From: Pigmentiphaga humi
GTDB lineage: Bacteria > Pseudomonadota > Gammaproteobacteria > Burkholderiales > Burkholderiaceae_B
Assembly: GCF_900606115.1 (NCBI RefSeq)
Contig: NZ_UWPJ01000039.1
Coordinates: forward strand, 1-64,000
DNA: 64,000 bases
Direction of reading: 5' to 3'
The position numbers were made by a program, and so were the translations under genes. Below, one piece after another: positions 8,504-17,011 of this stretch. The stretch's first letter is position 1. Each line of letters begins with the position of its first letter. The notes below the pieces were generated by a model. That model had not been told where the DNA came from. It did not search any database and saw only the letters and a list, made by a program, of their open reading frames with translations.

Positions 8504-9745
8504 TGTTGTGCAACTCCTTCGTGGTTGCTGCGGCGGGCGGTCACGGCCGTGAGCACAGCGCAAATCGCCAGCAGCAGTGCGCTCGCGACGAAGGTGCTGC
8601 GGTAGCCGCTGTGGTCGAACAGCAGGCCGCCAACGGTCGAACCCAGCGCGATGGACAGCTGGACCACGGCGACGAACAGGCCGCCGCCGGCTTCGGCATC
8701 CTTCGGGAACACCTTGGCGATCCAGGCCCACCAGCCCACGGGCGCCGAGGTGCCGGTCAGGCCCCACAGCGCGAGCAGCGCGAGGACGATGGCGACCGAG
8801 CCGCCGAAGGCGATCAGGGCCAGGGCCGTCGCGGCCATCAGCACCGGGATGATGACCAGCGTCTGGTAGAAGCCGTGTTGCAGTACGCGGCCGATGAGCA
8901 CCGTGCCGATGAAGCCGGCAGCGCCCAGTGCGAGCAGGAACAGCGAAATCGTCGTCCCATGCACGTTCGTGACGGTTTCCAGGAAGGGGCGCACATAGGT
9001 GAACAGCCCGAACTGCCCCATGAACAGCAGGCTGCTGGCCAGCATGCCCACGGCGACGCCCGGATGCTTGAAGAGGGTAAACACCTTGAACACGTTGCCG
9101 ATGCCGGGCGCGCGCGCGCCGGCGGGCATCGAGGGCAGCGTCTTCCACTGCCAGGCCAGCGCGATCAGCGACACCGGCACCAGGCACAGGAACGCGCCGC
9201 GCCAGCCGATGACAGCGCCCAGGTAGGCCCCCATCGGCGCGGCTACCACGGTGGCGAGCGCATTGCCGCCGTTGACGATGGCGAGGGCACGCGGCACGCG
9301 GCACGTCGCGCGTGGGCACCAGCCGGATCGCCGTGGCCGCCGACATGGACCAGAAGCCGCCGACGACGACGCCGATCAGCGCGCGGCCCAGCATATAGGT
9401 CACATAGTTCGGCGCCAGCGCGACGATGGCGCCGGATATGCCCATCGCCAAGGTCAGGCCCAGCAGCAGCGTCTTGCGGTTGAGGCTGCCGGCCAGCGCC
9501 GAGATGAACAGGCTCGTGAGCACGGCGAAGGCGCCGGATATGGCGATACCCTGGCCGGTCATGCCTTCGGTGGCATGCAGGTCCCTCGCCATGGGCGTCA
9601 ACAGGCTGACGGGCAGGAACTCGGAGGCGATCAACGCGAAGGCGCAGACGGCCAAGGCAAACACGCCGCTCCAGGAAGTCGGCTCTTCTTGAGGCTCGTG
9701 GAGAGGGTCGTTGCCCTTGGGGGCGTCGACGACGGTGGTGGTCAT
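8500..9745 (-). pseudogene. MFS efflux transporter split by a 7-bp tandem duplication
   Basis: Two frames together give a complete 12-TM major facilitator of the arabinose-efflux/AraJ type, starting MTTTVVDAPKGNDPL and ending RRSNHEGVAQQ. The first frame is readable to VPTRDVPR and then runs into nonsense; the second takes over at RALAIVNGGNALATVVAAP. The cause is visible: the heptamer gcacgcg occurs twice in tandem at 9287-9300, and removing one copy restores VPTRDVPRALAIVNGG. Drug/metabolite export would be the role. Either a true pseudogene, a slippage-driven switch, or a sequencing error. The stop overlaps the ATG of the reductase gene. Confidence 0.85.
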
Positions 9746-9856
9746 GGAGTGTTTTTCTTTTGTCGATCAATAGGAACCGCCGTGCTGTCCTCTGGAACAT
9801 GCGCGGTCGGGATGCGAACACGCGAGGCGCGTTTCGTGCGCCGGTGGCCGGTGGCT

Positions 9857-9946
9857 TTACGCCGGCGCAGCCAGGTTTTTCCAGAAGAACGCGGTCAGCG
9901 CGAGTGCGACGAGTCGCCACCGGGAGCCAGAGATAGGCTTTTTCAT
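9857..9946 (-). CDS. Possible 29-residue membrane peptide or decayed leader
   Basis: An ATG at 9946 with GGGAGGA upstream opens a short frame beginning MKKPISGSRWRLVALALTAF and ending WKNLAAPA before a TAA. The peptide has a basic N-terminus followed by one hydrophobic helix, like a small membrane protein or the signal sequence of a lost gene. It lies between the MFS start (9745) and the LysR gene. No family is recognised; the ribosome site and codon use are the only support. Confidence 0.3.
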   Translation of the reverse strand: MKKPISGSRWRLVALALTAFFWKNLAAPA

Positions 9947-10055
9947 GCCTCGTATCCTCCCTTTTTCGAGACGCGCTGACTAGCTAATGAATTCTTAAAG
10001 ACCTTATAAGCTATGCTAATCATGACTTTCAGAAACACGCGCGAGAGACTCGGCC
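9947..10055. promoter_or_regulatory. Divergent promoter region between LysR gene and reductase/transport operon
   Basis: AT-rich spacer between the two divergent transcription units. It contains CTTATAAG (10003-10010, a perfect palindrome) flanked by further AT-rich sequence. LysR proteins normally bind such spacers, repress their own gene and activate the divergent operon. The binding site itself is inferred from position only. Confidence 0.35.
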
Positions 10056-10970
10056 ATGGCCAGACGTAATCTCAACGACCTTCTGTACTTCATCACCATC
10101 GCGCGCGAAGGCAGCTTCACGCGCGCCGCCGCGCATCTGGGGGTGACGCAATCGGCATTGAGCCAGGCGATCAACGGCCTGGAGGCCCGGCTCCGGATCC
10201 GGCTGCTGACCCGCACCACGCGCAGCGTGTCGCCAACGGCGGCCGGAGAGCGTCTGTTGAACGCCATTGGCCACCGGTTCGACGAGATCGAGTCAGAGCT
10301 GGATGCCTTGACCGAATTGCGCGATAAACCTTCGGGCACGGTGCGCATCACCTGCGGCGACAACGTGCTGCAGACGATTCTGTTGCTCAAGCTCGCGCCG
10401 CTGCTGCGCGAGTACCCGGACGTCAAGCTGGAATTCGATGTGAACTATGGGCTGCGCGACATCGTGGCCGATCGCTTCGATGCAGGCGTGCGCCTGGGCA
10501 GCACGATCGACAAGGACATGATCGCGATTCCCATAGGGCCGCCGTTGCGTATGGCGGTAGTGGCCTCGCCGGCGTATCTAGCGGATCATCCGGCGCCCAA
10601 ACAACCGCACGATCTTATGGCTCACAATTGCATCAACCAGCGCATGGCGACGTCCGGAGGGCTCTATGTGTGGGATTTCGAACGCAAGGGCCGCAAGCTG
10701 AATGTGCGCGTGGACGGGCAATTGATCTTCAACACCGCTCAGCCCCAGGTGGACGCGGCGCTGGCTGGCCTGGGCGTCACGCTGTTGCCCGAAGACGAGG
10801 TGATGGCGCATATCGAGGCAGGGCGCCTGGTGCGCGTGCTGGAAGACTGGTGCCCCCCGTTCGCGGGCTACCATCTCTATTACCCGAGCCGGCGCCAGCC
10901 TTCGCCCGCATTCGCGCTGGTGGTGGATGCATTGCGGTATGCCAAGCCGGGTGGAGCGAAATCCTCCTAA
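10056..10970 (+). CDS. LysR-type transcriptional regulator
   Basis: A 304-residue LysR protein. The winged helix-turn-helix is at residues 5-65 (DLLYFITIAREGSFTRAAAHLG, VTQSALSQAINGLEARL). The effector domain follows from about residue 90 (GTVRITCGDNVLQTILLLKLAP). It resembles the group that controls divergent aldo-keto reductase and dehydrogenase genes in response to reactive aldehydes or redox stress. It is divergent from the MFS/AKR/SDR/cupin/ADH cluster, which is its most probable target. Effector unknown. Confidence 0.9.
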   Translation: MARRNLNDLLYFITIAREGSFTRAAAHLGVTQSALSQAINGLEARLRIRLLTRTTRSVSPTAAGERLLNAIGHRFDEIESELDALTELRDKPSGTVRITCGDNVLQTILLLKLAPLLREYPDVKLEFDVNYGLRDIVADRFDAGVRLGSTIDKDMIAIPIGPPLRMAVVASPAYLADHPAPKQPHDLMAHNCINQRMATSGGLYVWDFERKGRKLNVRVDGQLIFNTAQPQVDAALAGLGVTLLPEDEVMAHIEAGRLVRVLEDWCPPFAGYHLYYPSRRQPSPAFALVVDALRYAKPGGAKSS

Positions 10971-11071
10971 CCGATGTACGAACATGACCGCACTCTGCTC
11001 TCGCTCGCGAAATACGTTACCGGTAACGCTCAAAAAGGGGGGGGTAATCTGGTCGCGTAATGGAGGTGCAT

Positions 11072-11557
11072 ATGAGCAAGAAACAGGATGCTTCGCCTTT
11101 GGATGGAACCCTCAGGAAGCGGCGATACGAGGCGCGCAAGCGGAAGACGCATCAACGCTTGGAGCTTCGCGTACTGCATAGCGACATCGACAGAATTGCG
11201 AAAATCGGCGTCAAGCCCAGCGAACTGATCCCGACGCTGCTTCGATGCTACGACGATTGGAAAAGGCTTGCCGGCTCCAGGCATGCCGGCCCGAAGAATA
11301 CTTACCTTCCTGACTGCCACCATCGCGCATGGCGGCGTTTGGGGCACGACATACTGGACTTCGTTGGATGCGAGCGGTCCGTGGACATCGCATTCCAGCA
11401 CCATCTCAGGGACAGGGTAGAAGATGCCCTGCTGGAAATGCTGCGAGACATGCTGGATGACCAGCCGGTCCAATCCCTTTCACTCGACCTGGTCGGCGCC
11501 ATGCTGGTGGAGGCCGATCCTCAGACGGAATCGGATGAAGACGGGGAGGGAGGTTGA
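11072..11557 (+). CDS. Unrecognised 161-residue protein with basic N-terminus
   Basis: No family recognised. The protein begins MSKKQDASPLDGTLRKRRYEARKRK, a strongly basic stretch, followed by a predicted helical segment (LRVLHSDIDRIAKIGVKPSELIPTLLRCYDDWKRL) that recalls small DNA-binding or plasmid/ICE accessory proteins, and ends with a very acidic tail (ADPQTESDEDGEGG). The second ATG at 11072 is preferred because GGAGG stands five bases ahead. It is monocistronic, between the LysR gene and the convergent thioredoxin gene. Its G+C is visibly lower than its neighbours, which suggests recent acquisition. Confidence 0.6.
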   Translation: MSKKQDASPLDGTLRKRRYEARKRKTHQRLELRVLHSDIDRIAKIGVKPSELIPTLLRCYDDWKRLAGSRHAGPKNTYLPDCHHRAWRRLGHDILDFVGCERSVDIAFQHHLRDRVEDALLEMLRDMLDDQPVQSLSLDLVGAMLVEADPQTESDEDGEGG

Positions 11558-11595
11558 CCCAAGGAAACTGCGGCGCGAGCGCTTCGCGGACATGG

Positions 11596-12414
11596 TTATT
11601 TCTTATCCGTCCTGATCGGTTGGGTTCGAGCAAAACGGCGCGACATCGTGTCCTTGAGGCTGGCCATCGTGAGTTCTCCAAGGTGTGCATCCACCAGGCG
11701 CCCTTGCTCATCGAAGAACAAGGTGGTGGGAAGGCCTCGCGATGCCATCGTCTTCATGGTCAGGGATGAAGGGTCGAGCAGCACGTCCTTGAGCTTTAAG
11801 CCTTGGCTTTCGAGAAAGGCGCGTGCCTGCCGGGCGCTTTCGCCTTGATTCACCATGACGAAAGCGATATCGGGGTGCTGCGCTTGCGCCTGCTCGAACA
11901 CCGGCATCTCGCGACGGCATGGCGGACACCATGAGGCCCAGAGATTGAGCACGACCGGCCGCCCGGCATAGGAATTCAAGACGACCGGCTGCTCGTCGAG
12001 CGTTGCCAACACCAATTCCGGCAATGGCGGCGCCGAGCGCTGCAGCAGATCGAGCACGCCGCCTGCGGCAAACCAGCTCAAGAGCCCGGCGGCAATACCG
12101 ACCAGCACAGGGCGACGCAATGCCCGGCTCGAGCGGGTGCGCCACCAGATGAACGCGAGCGCCGCGAGGGCACCTATCCACCAGGAGAAGCCTTGGTCGC
12201 CGACGGCAATCATGGACATCGGTGACTGCGCATACTCTTCCCACCATTGCGCGATGTAGCCGAGGCGCGCTGCCACGAACCCCCAGAACACGGCGTCGAG
12301 AAGCATCCCACTGGCCGCCTTGGACGCGGTGTCGGGCAAGCGCTTGGCAACCAGGCGGGAGACCGTCCAGGCCAGCAGCACGGCCGCGAAGACGGCGACG
12401 ACTTGTATTGACAT
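11596..12414 (-). CDS. Membrane-anchored TlpA-type thioredoxin with N-terminal multi-TM domain
   Basis: A 272-residue protein in two parts. Residues 1-115 form several membrane helices (VVAVFAAVLLAWTVSRLVAK, AVGDQGFSWWIGALAALAFIWW, PVLVGIAAGLLSWFAAGG) and resemble the membrane part of Lgt-like proteins, without an obvious Lgt active site. Residues 135-265 are a TlpA/ResA-type thioredoxin with the redox site WASWCPPCRREMP and the cis-Pro loop RGLPTTLF. It should act on the periplasmic side as a disulfide reductase in redox homeostasis or cytochrome maturation. It is the only gene in its unit. Confidence 0.82.
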   Translation of the reverse strand: MSIQVVAVFAAVLLAWTVSRLVAKRLPDTASKAASGMLLDAVFWGFVAARLGYIAQWWEEYAQSPMSMIAVGDQGFSWWIGALAALAFIWWRTRSSRALRRPVLVGIAAGLLSWFAAGGVLDLLQRSAPPLPELVLATLDEQPVVLNSYAGRPVVLNLWASWCPPCRREMPVFEQAQAQHPDIAFVMVNQGESARQARAFLESQGLKLKDVLLDPSSLTMKTMASRGLPTTLFFDEQGRLVDAHLGELTMASLKDTMSRRFARTQPIRTDKK

Positions 12415-12475
12415 AGCGGGCCAAGCGAGTGGATTCGTTTCTGAGGGCGAGCAGTGCGTTCGCGGCTATCGGGCC

Positions 12476-13705
12476 TTACCGGGCCGGGGCCACGGTCTTT
12501 CTTTGTAGCGCTATCGCCAGCGACGTTACCGCCAACGCGAGAGGAATGAAAGAAACCCAGAGCACCGTGTTCCAGCCATAGACGCTGAGCAATCCGCCGG
12601 ACGAGAATGAGCCCACGGCCATCAATCCGAAGACGATGAAGTCGTTGAGGGATTGGACCCGCGTCTTTTCCTCGGGCCGGTGGCATTCGAGAACGAGTGC
12701 GGAGGCGCCCAGGAATCCGAAGTTCCATCCCACGCCCAGAAGGATCAGCGTCGCCCAGAAGTGCGCGATGTCGATTCCCGCGAGCCCTACGGCGGCGGAA
12801 AGTCCGGTCAGCAGCAAGCCCGCGGTCGCCACGCGCCCCGCGCCGAAGCGTTTGATCAGGTTTCCGGTAAAGAAGCTCGGCCCGAACATGGCGATGACAT
12901 GCCATTGAATCCCCGTATTGGCCGACTCCTGCGAGTGGCCGCATATGTGCATCGCCAGCGGCGCGGCCGTCATCAGGAAGTTCATCAGCATGTACGAAAC
13001 CGCGCCGCTGATGGCCGCGGCGACGAAGCGCGGCTGTCGCGCAATCGTCGAGAGGGGCCTGCCTCCGGCGATTTCCGCCGCGGTGGGCATCGGCAGTCGA
13101 ACCCCCAGCAGGATGAGCGCCGCTGCCGCCGCGACGACGCCTTGTGCAAGAAAGGTGGCCGCGAACATGTAGGGCTGCCACAAATCCATGGTGTAGGTGA
13201 CGAGCTGCGGCCCGATGACGCCTGCCGCGACCCCGCCTCCCATGACGAGCGATAACGCACGCGCGCGCCGGTCCGGCGCCACGCCATCGGCCGCCGCGAA
13301 GCGGAAGGTCAGCACCACGGCGGCATAGCCGCCACCCAGGAAGGTCGCAAGGCAGAACAGCCAGAACGACCCTATGATGACCGCGAGCATGCCCAGCAGT
13401 CCTGTCAGGACCCCGGCTCCGGTCCCGACCAGAAAGGCCGTGCGTCGTCCATGGCGTCGGGCGACAGCCCCCACGGGCAGGATGCAGGCCGCCATGCCCA
13501 CCACGAAAACCGAAATGGGAAGGGTGGCGAGCATCGGCGTCGGCGCCAGCATGTTGCCGACGATCGCGCCCGTGGCGTAGACCACCACCGAGTTCGCCCC
13601 CGCGAGCGCCTGTGCAACGGAAAGCCGCCAGATATTGCCGCTCTGGATCTTTGCAGGCAGTTCGTCCAAAGCGCTGCTCATGGAGGCTGTGTTGTTGTCC
13701 GTCAT
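12476..13705 (-). CDS. MFS transporter
   Basis: A 409-residue major facilitator with about 12 hydrophobic helices. The loop 2-3 signature is seen as GAVARRHGRRTAFLVGTGAG (the usual G-x3-D-x2-GRR pattern, with R in place of D). The substrate cannot be inferred. The ATG overlaps the stop of the cupin gene upstream (13702-13705, ATGA), so the two are translationally coupled and probably share a function, perhaps export of the cupin protein's ligand. Controlled with the cupin by the divergent LysR gene. Confidence 0.85.
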   Translation of the reverse strand: MTDNNTASMSSALDELPAKIQSGNIWRLSVAQALAGANSVVVYATGAIVGNMLAPTPMLATLPISVFVVGMAACILPVGAVARRHGRRTAFLVGTGAGVLTGLLGMLAVIIGSFWLFCLATFLGGGYAAVVLTFRFAAADGVAPDRRARALSLVMGGGVAAGVIGPQLVTYTMDLWQPYMFAATFLAQGVVAAAAALILLGVRLPMPTAAEIAGGRPLSTIARQPRFVAAAISGAVSYMLMNFLMTAAPLAMHICGHSQESANTGIQWHVIAMFGPSFFTGNLIKRFGAGRVATAGLLLTGLSAAVGLAGIDIAHFWATLILLGVGWNFGFLGASALVLECHRPEEKTRVQSLNDFIVFGLMAVGSFSSGGLLSVYGWNTVLWVSFIPLALAVTSLAIALQRKTVAPAR

Positions 13706-14367
13706 AGTCTTGGATGATCCGCCAGGTGGCCGGTCTTGAGGTACACGGTGGCGCCGTGCGCGCCGGCGATGATCTGCGAGCGCTCGCCCGCCGGCAGGCG
13801 TATCCAGCTCCCGCGCTCGCAGGGCTGGCCATCCGTGATCACTTCGCCGGCCAGAACCAGTAGCTCCGCGCCGTCCTCCGGCTCGGCGAGCAGCGGCTCA
13901 TGCGGAGGCAGGCGCTGCAGACTGACGTGCTCGAAAGCGTTCGAGAACAGTCGGCAGACCTCGCGGCCATCCTGGCGGGACCATGCCGCCGGATCACGTG
14001 TGTCGATGCGCACGCTGCGTCGCTCGTCCGGTTGCATCTGCCGGAGCTTGACGAAGATGAGGGCGCCTTCGCTGCTGGAGGGCTGATGATTGGAACCAGG
14101 CGGGTTGCGCAAGTACCAGCCTGCCGGATAGTGCGCGTCTCCTTCAGAGAAAGTGCCCGACAGCACCAGGATCTCCTCTCCACCGGGATGCGGGTGATGC
14201 GGGAACGAGGAGTCCGGCGCGTAGCGCACGATGCTGGTGGCCCGGGCTTTCTCCGCGCCCACGCGGTCCAGCATTACGCGCTCGACGCCGCCTTGGGGCG
14301 AGGCGACCCATTGGTACTGGCGAGGCGTCACCATGGCGCGGCGCGAGAAATCGGCGTTGATACGCAT
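13702..14367 (-). CDS. Bicupin protein of the ChrR-like cupin type
   Basis: About 221 residues with two cupin repeats: PDSSFPHHPHPGGEEILVLSG with GTFSEGDAHYPAGWYLRNPPGSNHQP, then PEDGAELLVLAGEVITDG. The first repeat keeps the His and Glu metal ligands (HHPHPGGEE); the second lacks them. ChrR-like cupins sense reactive oxygen or bind a small ligand; a catalytic role such as dioxygenase is also possible. The start at 14367 (MRINADFSRRAMV) is preferred because the family tends to begin there; another ATG lies at 14400, and neither has a strong ribosome site. Coupled to the MFS gene. Confidence 0.75.
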   Translation of the reverse strand: MRINADFSRRAMVTPRQYQWVASPQGGVERVMLDRVGAEKARATSIVRYAPDSSFPHHPHPGGEEILVLSGTFSEGDAHYPAGWYLRNPPGSNHQPSSSEGALIFVKLRQMQPDERRSVRIDTRDPAAWSRQDGREVCRLFSNAFEHVSLQRLPPHEPLLAEPEDGAELLVLAGEVITDGQPCERGSWIRLPAGERSQIIAGAHGATVYLKTGHLADHPRL

Positions 14368-14506
14368 TGATATTCGTTGTCGAAAAGAAAAACTGTCCAT
14401 GCCGCGACTGCCGCATTGGCCGTGCTGGCCGCCGCTACCGGATTGGAGGGCATCGGCCCTTGAGAATGTGTAGATTTTTTATCGATTCCCTTGCCCGGGC
14501 AAACGA

Positions 14507-14541
14507 GATAAAGTTCTTCAAATCGAAAGAAAATCTTTATC
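14507..14541. promoter_or_regulatory. Inverted repeat in the LysR/cupin divergent promoter
   Basis: GATAAAG at 14507-14513 is mirrored by CTTTATC at 14535-14541, ending three bases before the LysR start codon. An inverted repeat at this place would suit autorepression by the LysR protein. No biochemical support; position and symmetry only. Confidence 0.35.
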
Positions 14542-14544
14542 GGT

Positions 14545-15462
14545 ATGAAGTCGCCCAGCCATCTGAACGCCCTGCGGGCCTTCGAGTCCAGCGCCCGCCA
14601 CCGGAGCTTTTCCGCGGCAGCGGCGGAACTGAACGTGACGCCGGCGGCTGTCGGCCAGCTCGTGCGCGCGTTGGAGGATTGGCTGGGCTCGCCGCTATTC
14701 GTGCGGGGCGCCAGCGGGAAGGCGCGGCTGGTTCCGACCGAGGCGGCCGAGCGCGCGCTGCCGGACATCCGGGCGGGCTTCGACCGATTGACGCTGGGAA
14801 TGGAACGGCTGCGGGAGGGATCGGCCAGCGGGGTGCTCACCGTGACGGTCAGCCCGGCTTTTGCCGCCAAGTGGCTGCTGCCGCGCATCGACCGATTCCA
14901 GGCCGCTTGCCCGGACACCGATGTGCGCCTGGACACCAACCACAAGTCGCTGGACTTCGTGGCCCAGCGGATCGATATCGGCGTGCGCTATGGCATGGGG
15001 AACTGGCCAGGCCTGAAGGCCGACAAGCTCATGGATGAAGAGGTTTTTCCGGTGTGTTCCCCTGCACTGGCGCGCCGGCGCGGACACCCGCGCAAGCCAA
15101 GCGACCTGGCTCGCGAAACTCTGATCCATGACTTGTCGATGGTCGGCCATGCCGGTTTCCCGACGTGGGAGGCCTGGCTGGAGAAAGCCGGGGTCGCCGA
15201 GGCGGCGACGATCCGGCGCGGCATGCAGATCAACAATTCCGCGGCGGTCCTGCAGGCGGCGATCGAGGGGCACGGCATCGCGCTTGCGCGCAGCGTCATG
15301 GCGCGCGACGACCTGGCGAGCGGGCGCCTGGTGCGGCTTTTCCCGGACATCGGTTTCTCTCTGGATGTCGCCTATTACGTCGTTTACCGGCCTGAATGCG
15401 CGAGCCTGCCGAGACTAGCGGCCTTCCGGGAATGGCTGTTCGCGGAGGTGGCCGAGACGTGA
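14545..15462 (+). CDS. GcvA-type LysR transcriptional regulator
   Basis: A 305-residue LysR protein. The start MKSPSHLNALRAFESSARHRSFSAAAAELNVTPAAVGQLVRALE is typical of the GcvA/AmpR subgroup, as is VSPAFAAKWLLPRIDRFQ at the beginning of the effector domain (residue 97 on). It should bind the spacer it shares with the cupin-MFS operon (13705-14367) and control it. The inducer is unknown. Confidence 0.9.
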   Translation: MKSPSHLNALRAFESSARHRSFSAAAAELNVTPAAVGQLVRALEDWLGSPLFVRGASGKARLVPTEAAERALPDIRAGFDRLTLGMERLREGSASGVLTVTVSPAFAAKWLLPRIDRFQAACPDTDVRLDTNHKSLDFVAQRIDIGVRYGMGNWPGLKADKLMDEEVFPVCSPALARRRGHPRKPSDLARETLIHDLSMVGHAGFPTWEAWLEKAGVAEAATIRRGMQINNSAAVLQAAIEGHGIALARSVMARDDLASGRLVRLFPDIGFSLDVAYYVVYRPECASLPRLAAFREWLFAEVAET

Positions 15463-15503
15463 GGGCACGACGCATCCATAGATGGTTCAATTCCTGACTC
15501 CCT

Positions 15504-16997
15504 TTACAACCTGCCCGTCAACCTCTCATGAAAGGCCTGGCTGCGCGGATCGAGCCCGACGAAGGAAACGTGCTTGCCATGGTCCCGGTACCTGGCCTCG
15601 ACGGCGTCGAGCGCGGCTACGGTGGAGGCGTCCCAGATCTGCGACGCCGAGAAATCCACCAGCACCGAAGCGGGATCCGCCGCGTAGGCGAAGCGGTTCA
15701 CCAGGTCGTTGCTGCTGCCGAAGAACAGGGGGCCGTGAATTTCATAGCGGGCGCTGCGCCCGTCCTCGCTGACGATGCGATCGGCGCGCACGACGTGGGC
15801 CACCCGGCGCGCGAACAGCAGCATGGCGCACAGTACGCCCACGGCCACGCCGAGCGCGAGGTTCTCCGAGCCGACGGTGACGGCCACGGTGGTCGCCATG
15901 ACCGTGGTTTCCGACAGCGGCATGCGCCGCAGCGCCGCCGGCCGCAGGCTGTGCCAATTGATCGTCTTCAGGGCCACGATCATCATGGTGGCGGCTAGGA
16001 CGACCATCGGGATCTTCGCCATCAGCGGGCTCAGGGCGGTCATCAGCAGGAGCAGGATGACCGCGGCGGCGAGCGTGGAGACACGGGTGCGGGCACGTCC
16101 CAGCTGTACGTTCACCATGGTCTGGCCGATCATGGCGCAGCCGGCGATGCCGCCGCAATAGGCCGAGCACAGGTTGGCCACGCCGAGCGCCCACGATTCG
16201 CGCGCCTTGCTCGAGCGGGTGTCGGTCAAGTCGTCCACCAGCTTGGCGGTCAGCAGCGATTCGAGCAATCCGACGAAGGCGATGCTGAGCGCGGTGGGCC
16301 AGACGATGCGCAGGGTGTCGGCGTCCAGGGGCACGAGCCAGGGCGTCAGCCCCGGCAGGCCCCCGGACGTGGCGCCGCCTCCCACGGTGGGGACGTCCAG
16401 GCCGCCGGCGGCGACGACAGCGGTCGCCGCGGCGATGGCGATGAGCGGGGCGGGGATGAGGGTCGTCATGCGCGGAACGAGCAGCACGATTGCGACGGTC
16501 GCCGCGAACAGGAAGTAGACGACGCCTGGTTTGTCCACGACGTGAGGGATCTGCGCCAGGAAGATGAGGATGCCCAGGGCATTGACGAAACCCATCATGA
16601 CCGAGCGGGGCACGAAGCGCATGAGCCGGGAGAGGCCGCCCGCGCCGAAGGCGATCTGGATGAGTCCGGCCAGCAGGACGGCCGGCAGGATGTAGCCGAC
16701 GCCATGGGCGCGCACCATGGGCCCGACTACCAGTGCGACCGAGCCGGCGGCCGCGGTGACCATCGCCGGTCTGCCGCCGAGCACGGACATGACCAGGCCG
16801 AGCACGGCCGAGGCGAAAAGCGCTGACATGGGATCGATGCCGGAGATGACGGAAAAGGAGATCACTTCCGGGATCAGGGCCAGCGAGGTGACGGCGCCGG
16901 CCAGGCATTCGCGGGTCAGCAGGCCGGGGGAGCGGAGCACTTCGCGCACCGTGGGCGCGGCCGCGAGCGGCGCGGAGTCCGTGGCGGGGATGTTCAT
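15504..16997 (-). CDS. SulP-family anion transporter with STAS domain
   Basis: A 497-residue inner-membrane SulP/SLC26 protein. Residues 25-385 form the multi-helix transport domain (LAGAVTSLALIPEVISFSVISGIDP, GPMVRAHGVGYILPAVLLAGLIQI), and residues 400-490 the cytoplasmic STAS domain (YEIHGPLFFGSSNDLVNRF, VLVDFSASQIWDASTVAALDAV). SulP proteins move sulfate, bicarbonate or other anions. It lies 14 bases downstream of the formylglycine-generating enzyme and sulfatase genes on the same strand, so handling of the sulfate freed by the sulfatase is a sensible guess. Start at 16997 has AGGAATCCTTGCTC-like spacing from GGAGGA, which overlaps the ATG (weak). Confidence 0.88.
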   Translation of the reverse strand: MNIPATDSAPLAAAPTVREVLRSPGLLTRECLAGAVTSLALIPEVISFSVISGIDPMSALFASAVLGLVMSVLGGRPAMVTAAAGSVALVVGPMVRAHGVGYILPAVLLAGLIQIAFGAGGLSRLMRFVPRSVMMGFVNALGILIFLAQIPHVVDKPGVVYFLFAATVAIVLLVPRMTTLIPAPLIAIAAATAVVAAGGLDVPTVGGGATSGGLPGLTPWLVPLDADTLRIVWPTALSIAFVGLLESLLTAKLVDDLTDTRSSKARESWALGVANLCSAYCGGIAGCAMIGQTMVNVQLGRARTRVSTLAAAVILLLLMTALSPLMAKIPMVVLAATMMIVALKTINWHSLRPAALRRMPLSETTVMATTVAVTVGSENLALGVAVGVLCAMLLFARRVAHVVRADRIVSEDGRSARYEIHGPLFFGSSNDLVNRFAYAADPASVLVDFSASQIWDASTVAALDAVEARYRDHGKHVSFVGLDPRSQAFHERLTGRL

Positions 16998-17011
16998 GGA
17001 GGAATCCTTGC

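Noticed and set aside
7514-9745. A 743-residue transporter-reductase fusion
   Set aside because: It arises from the frameshift in the MFS gene; the reductase has its own ATG overlapping the MFS stop.
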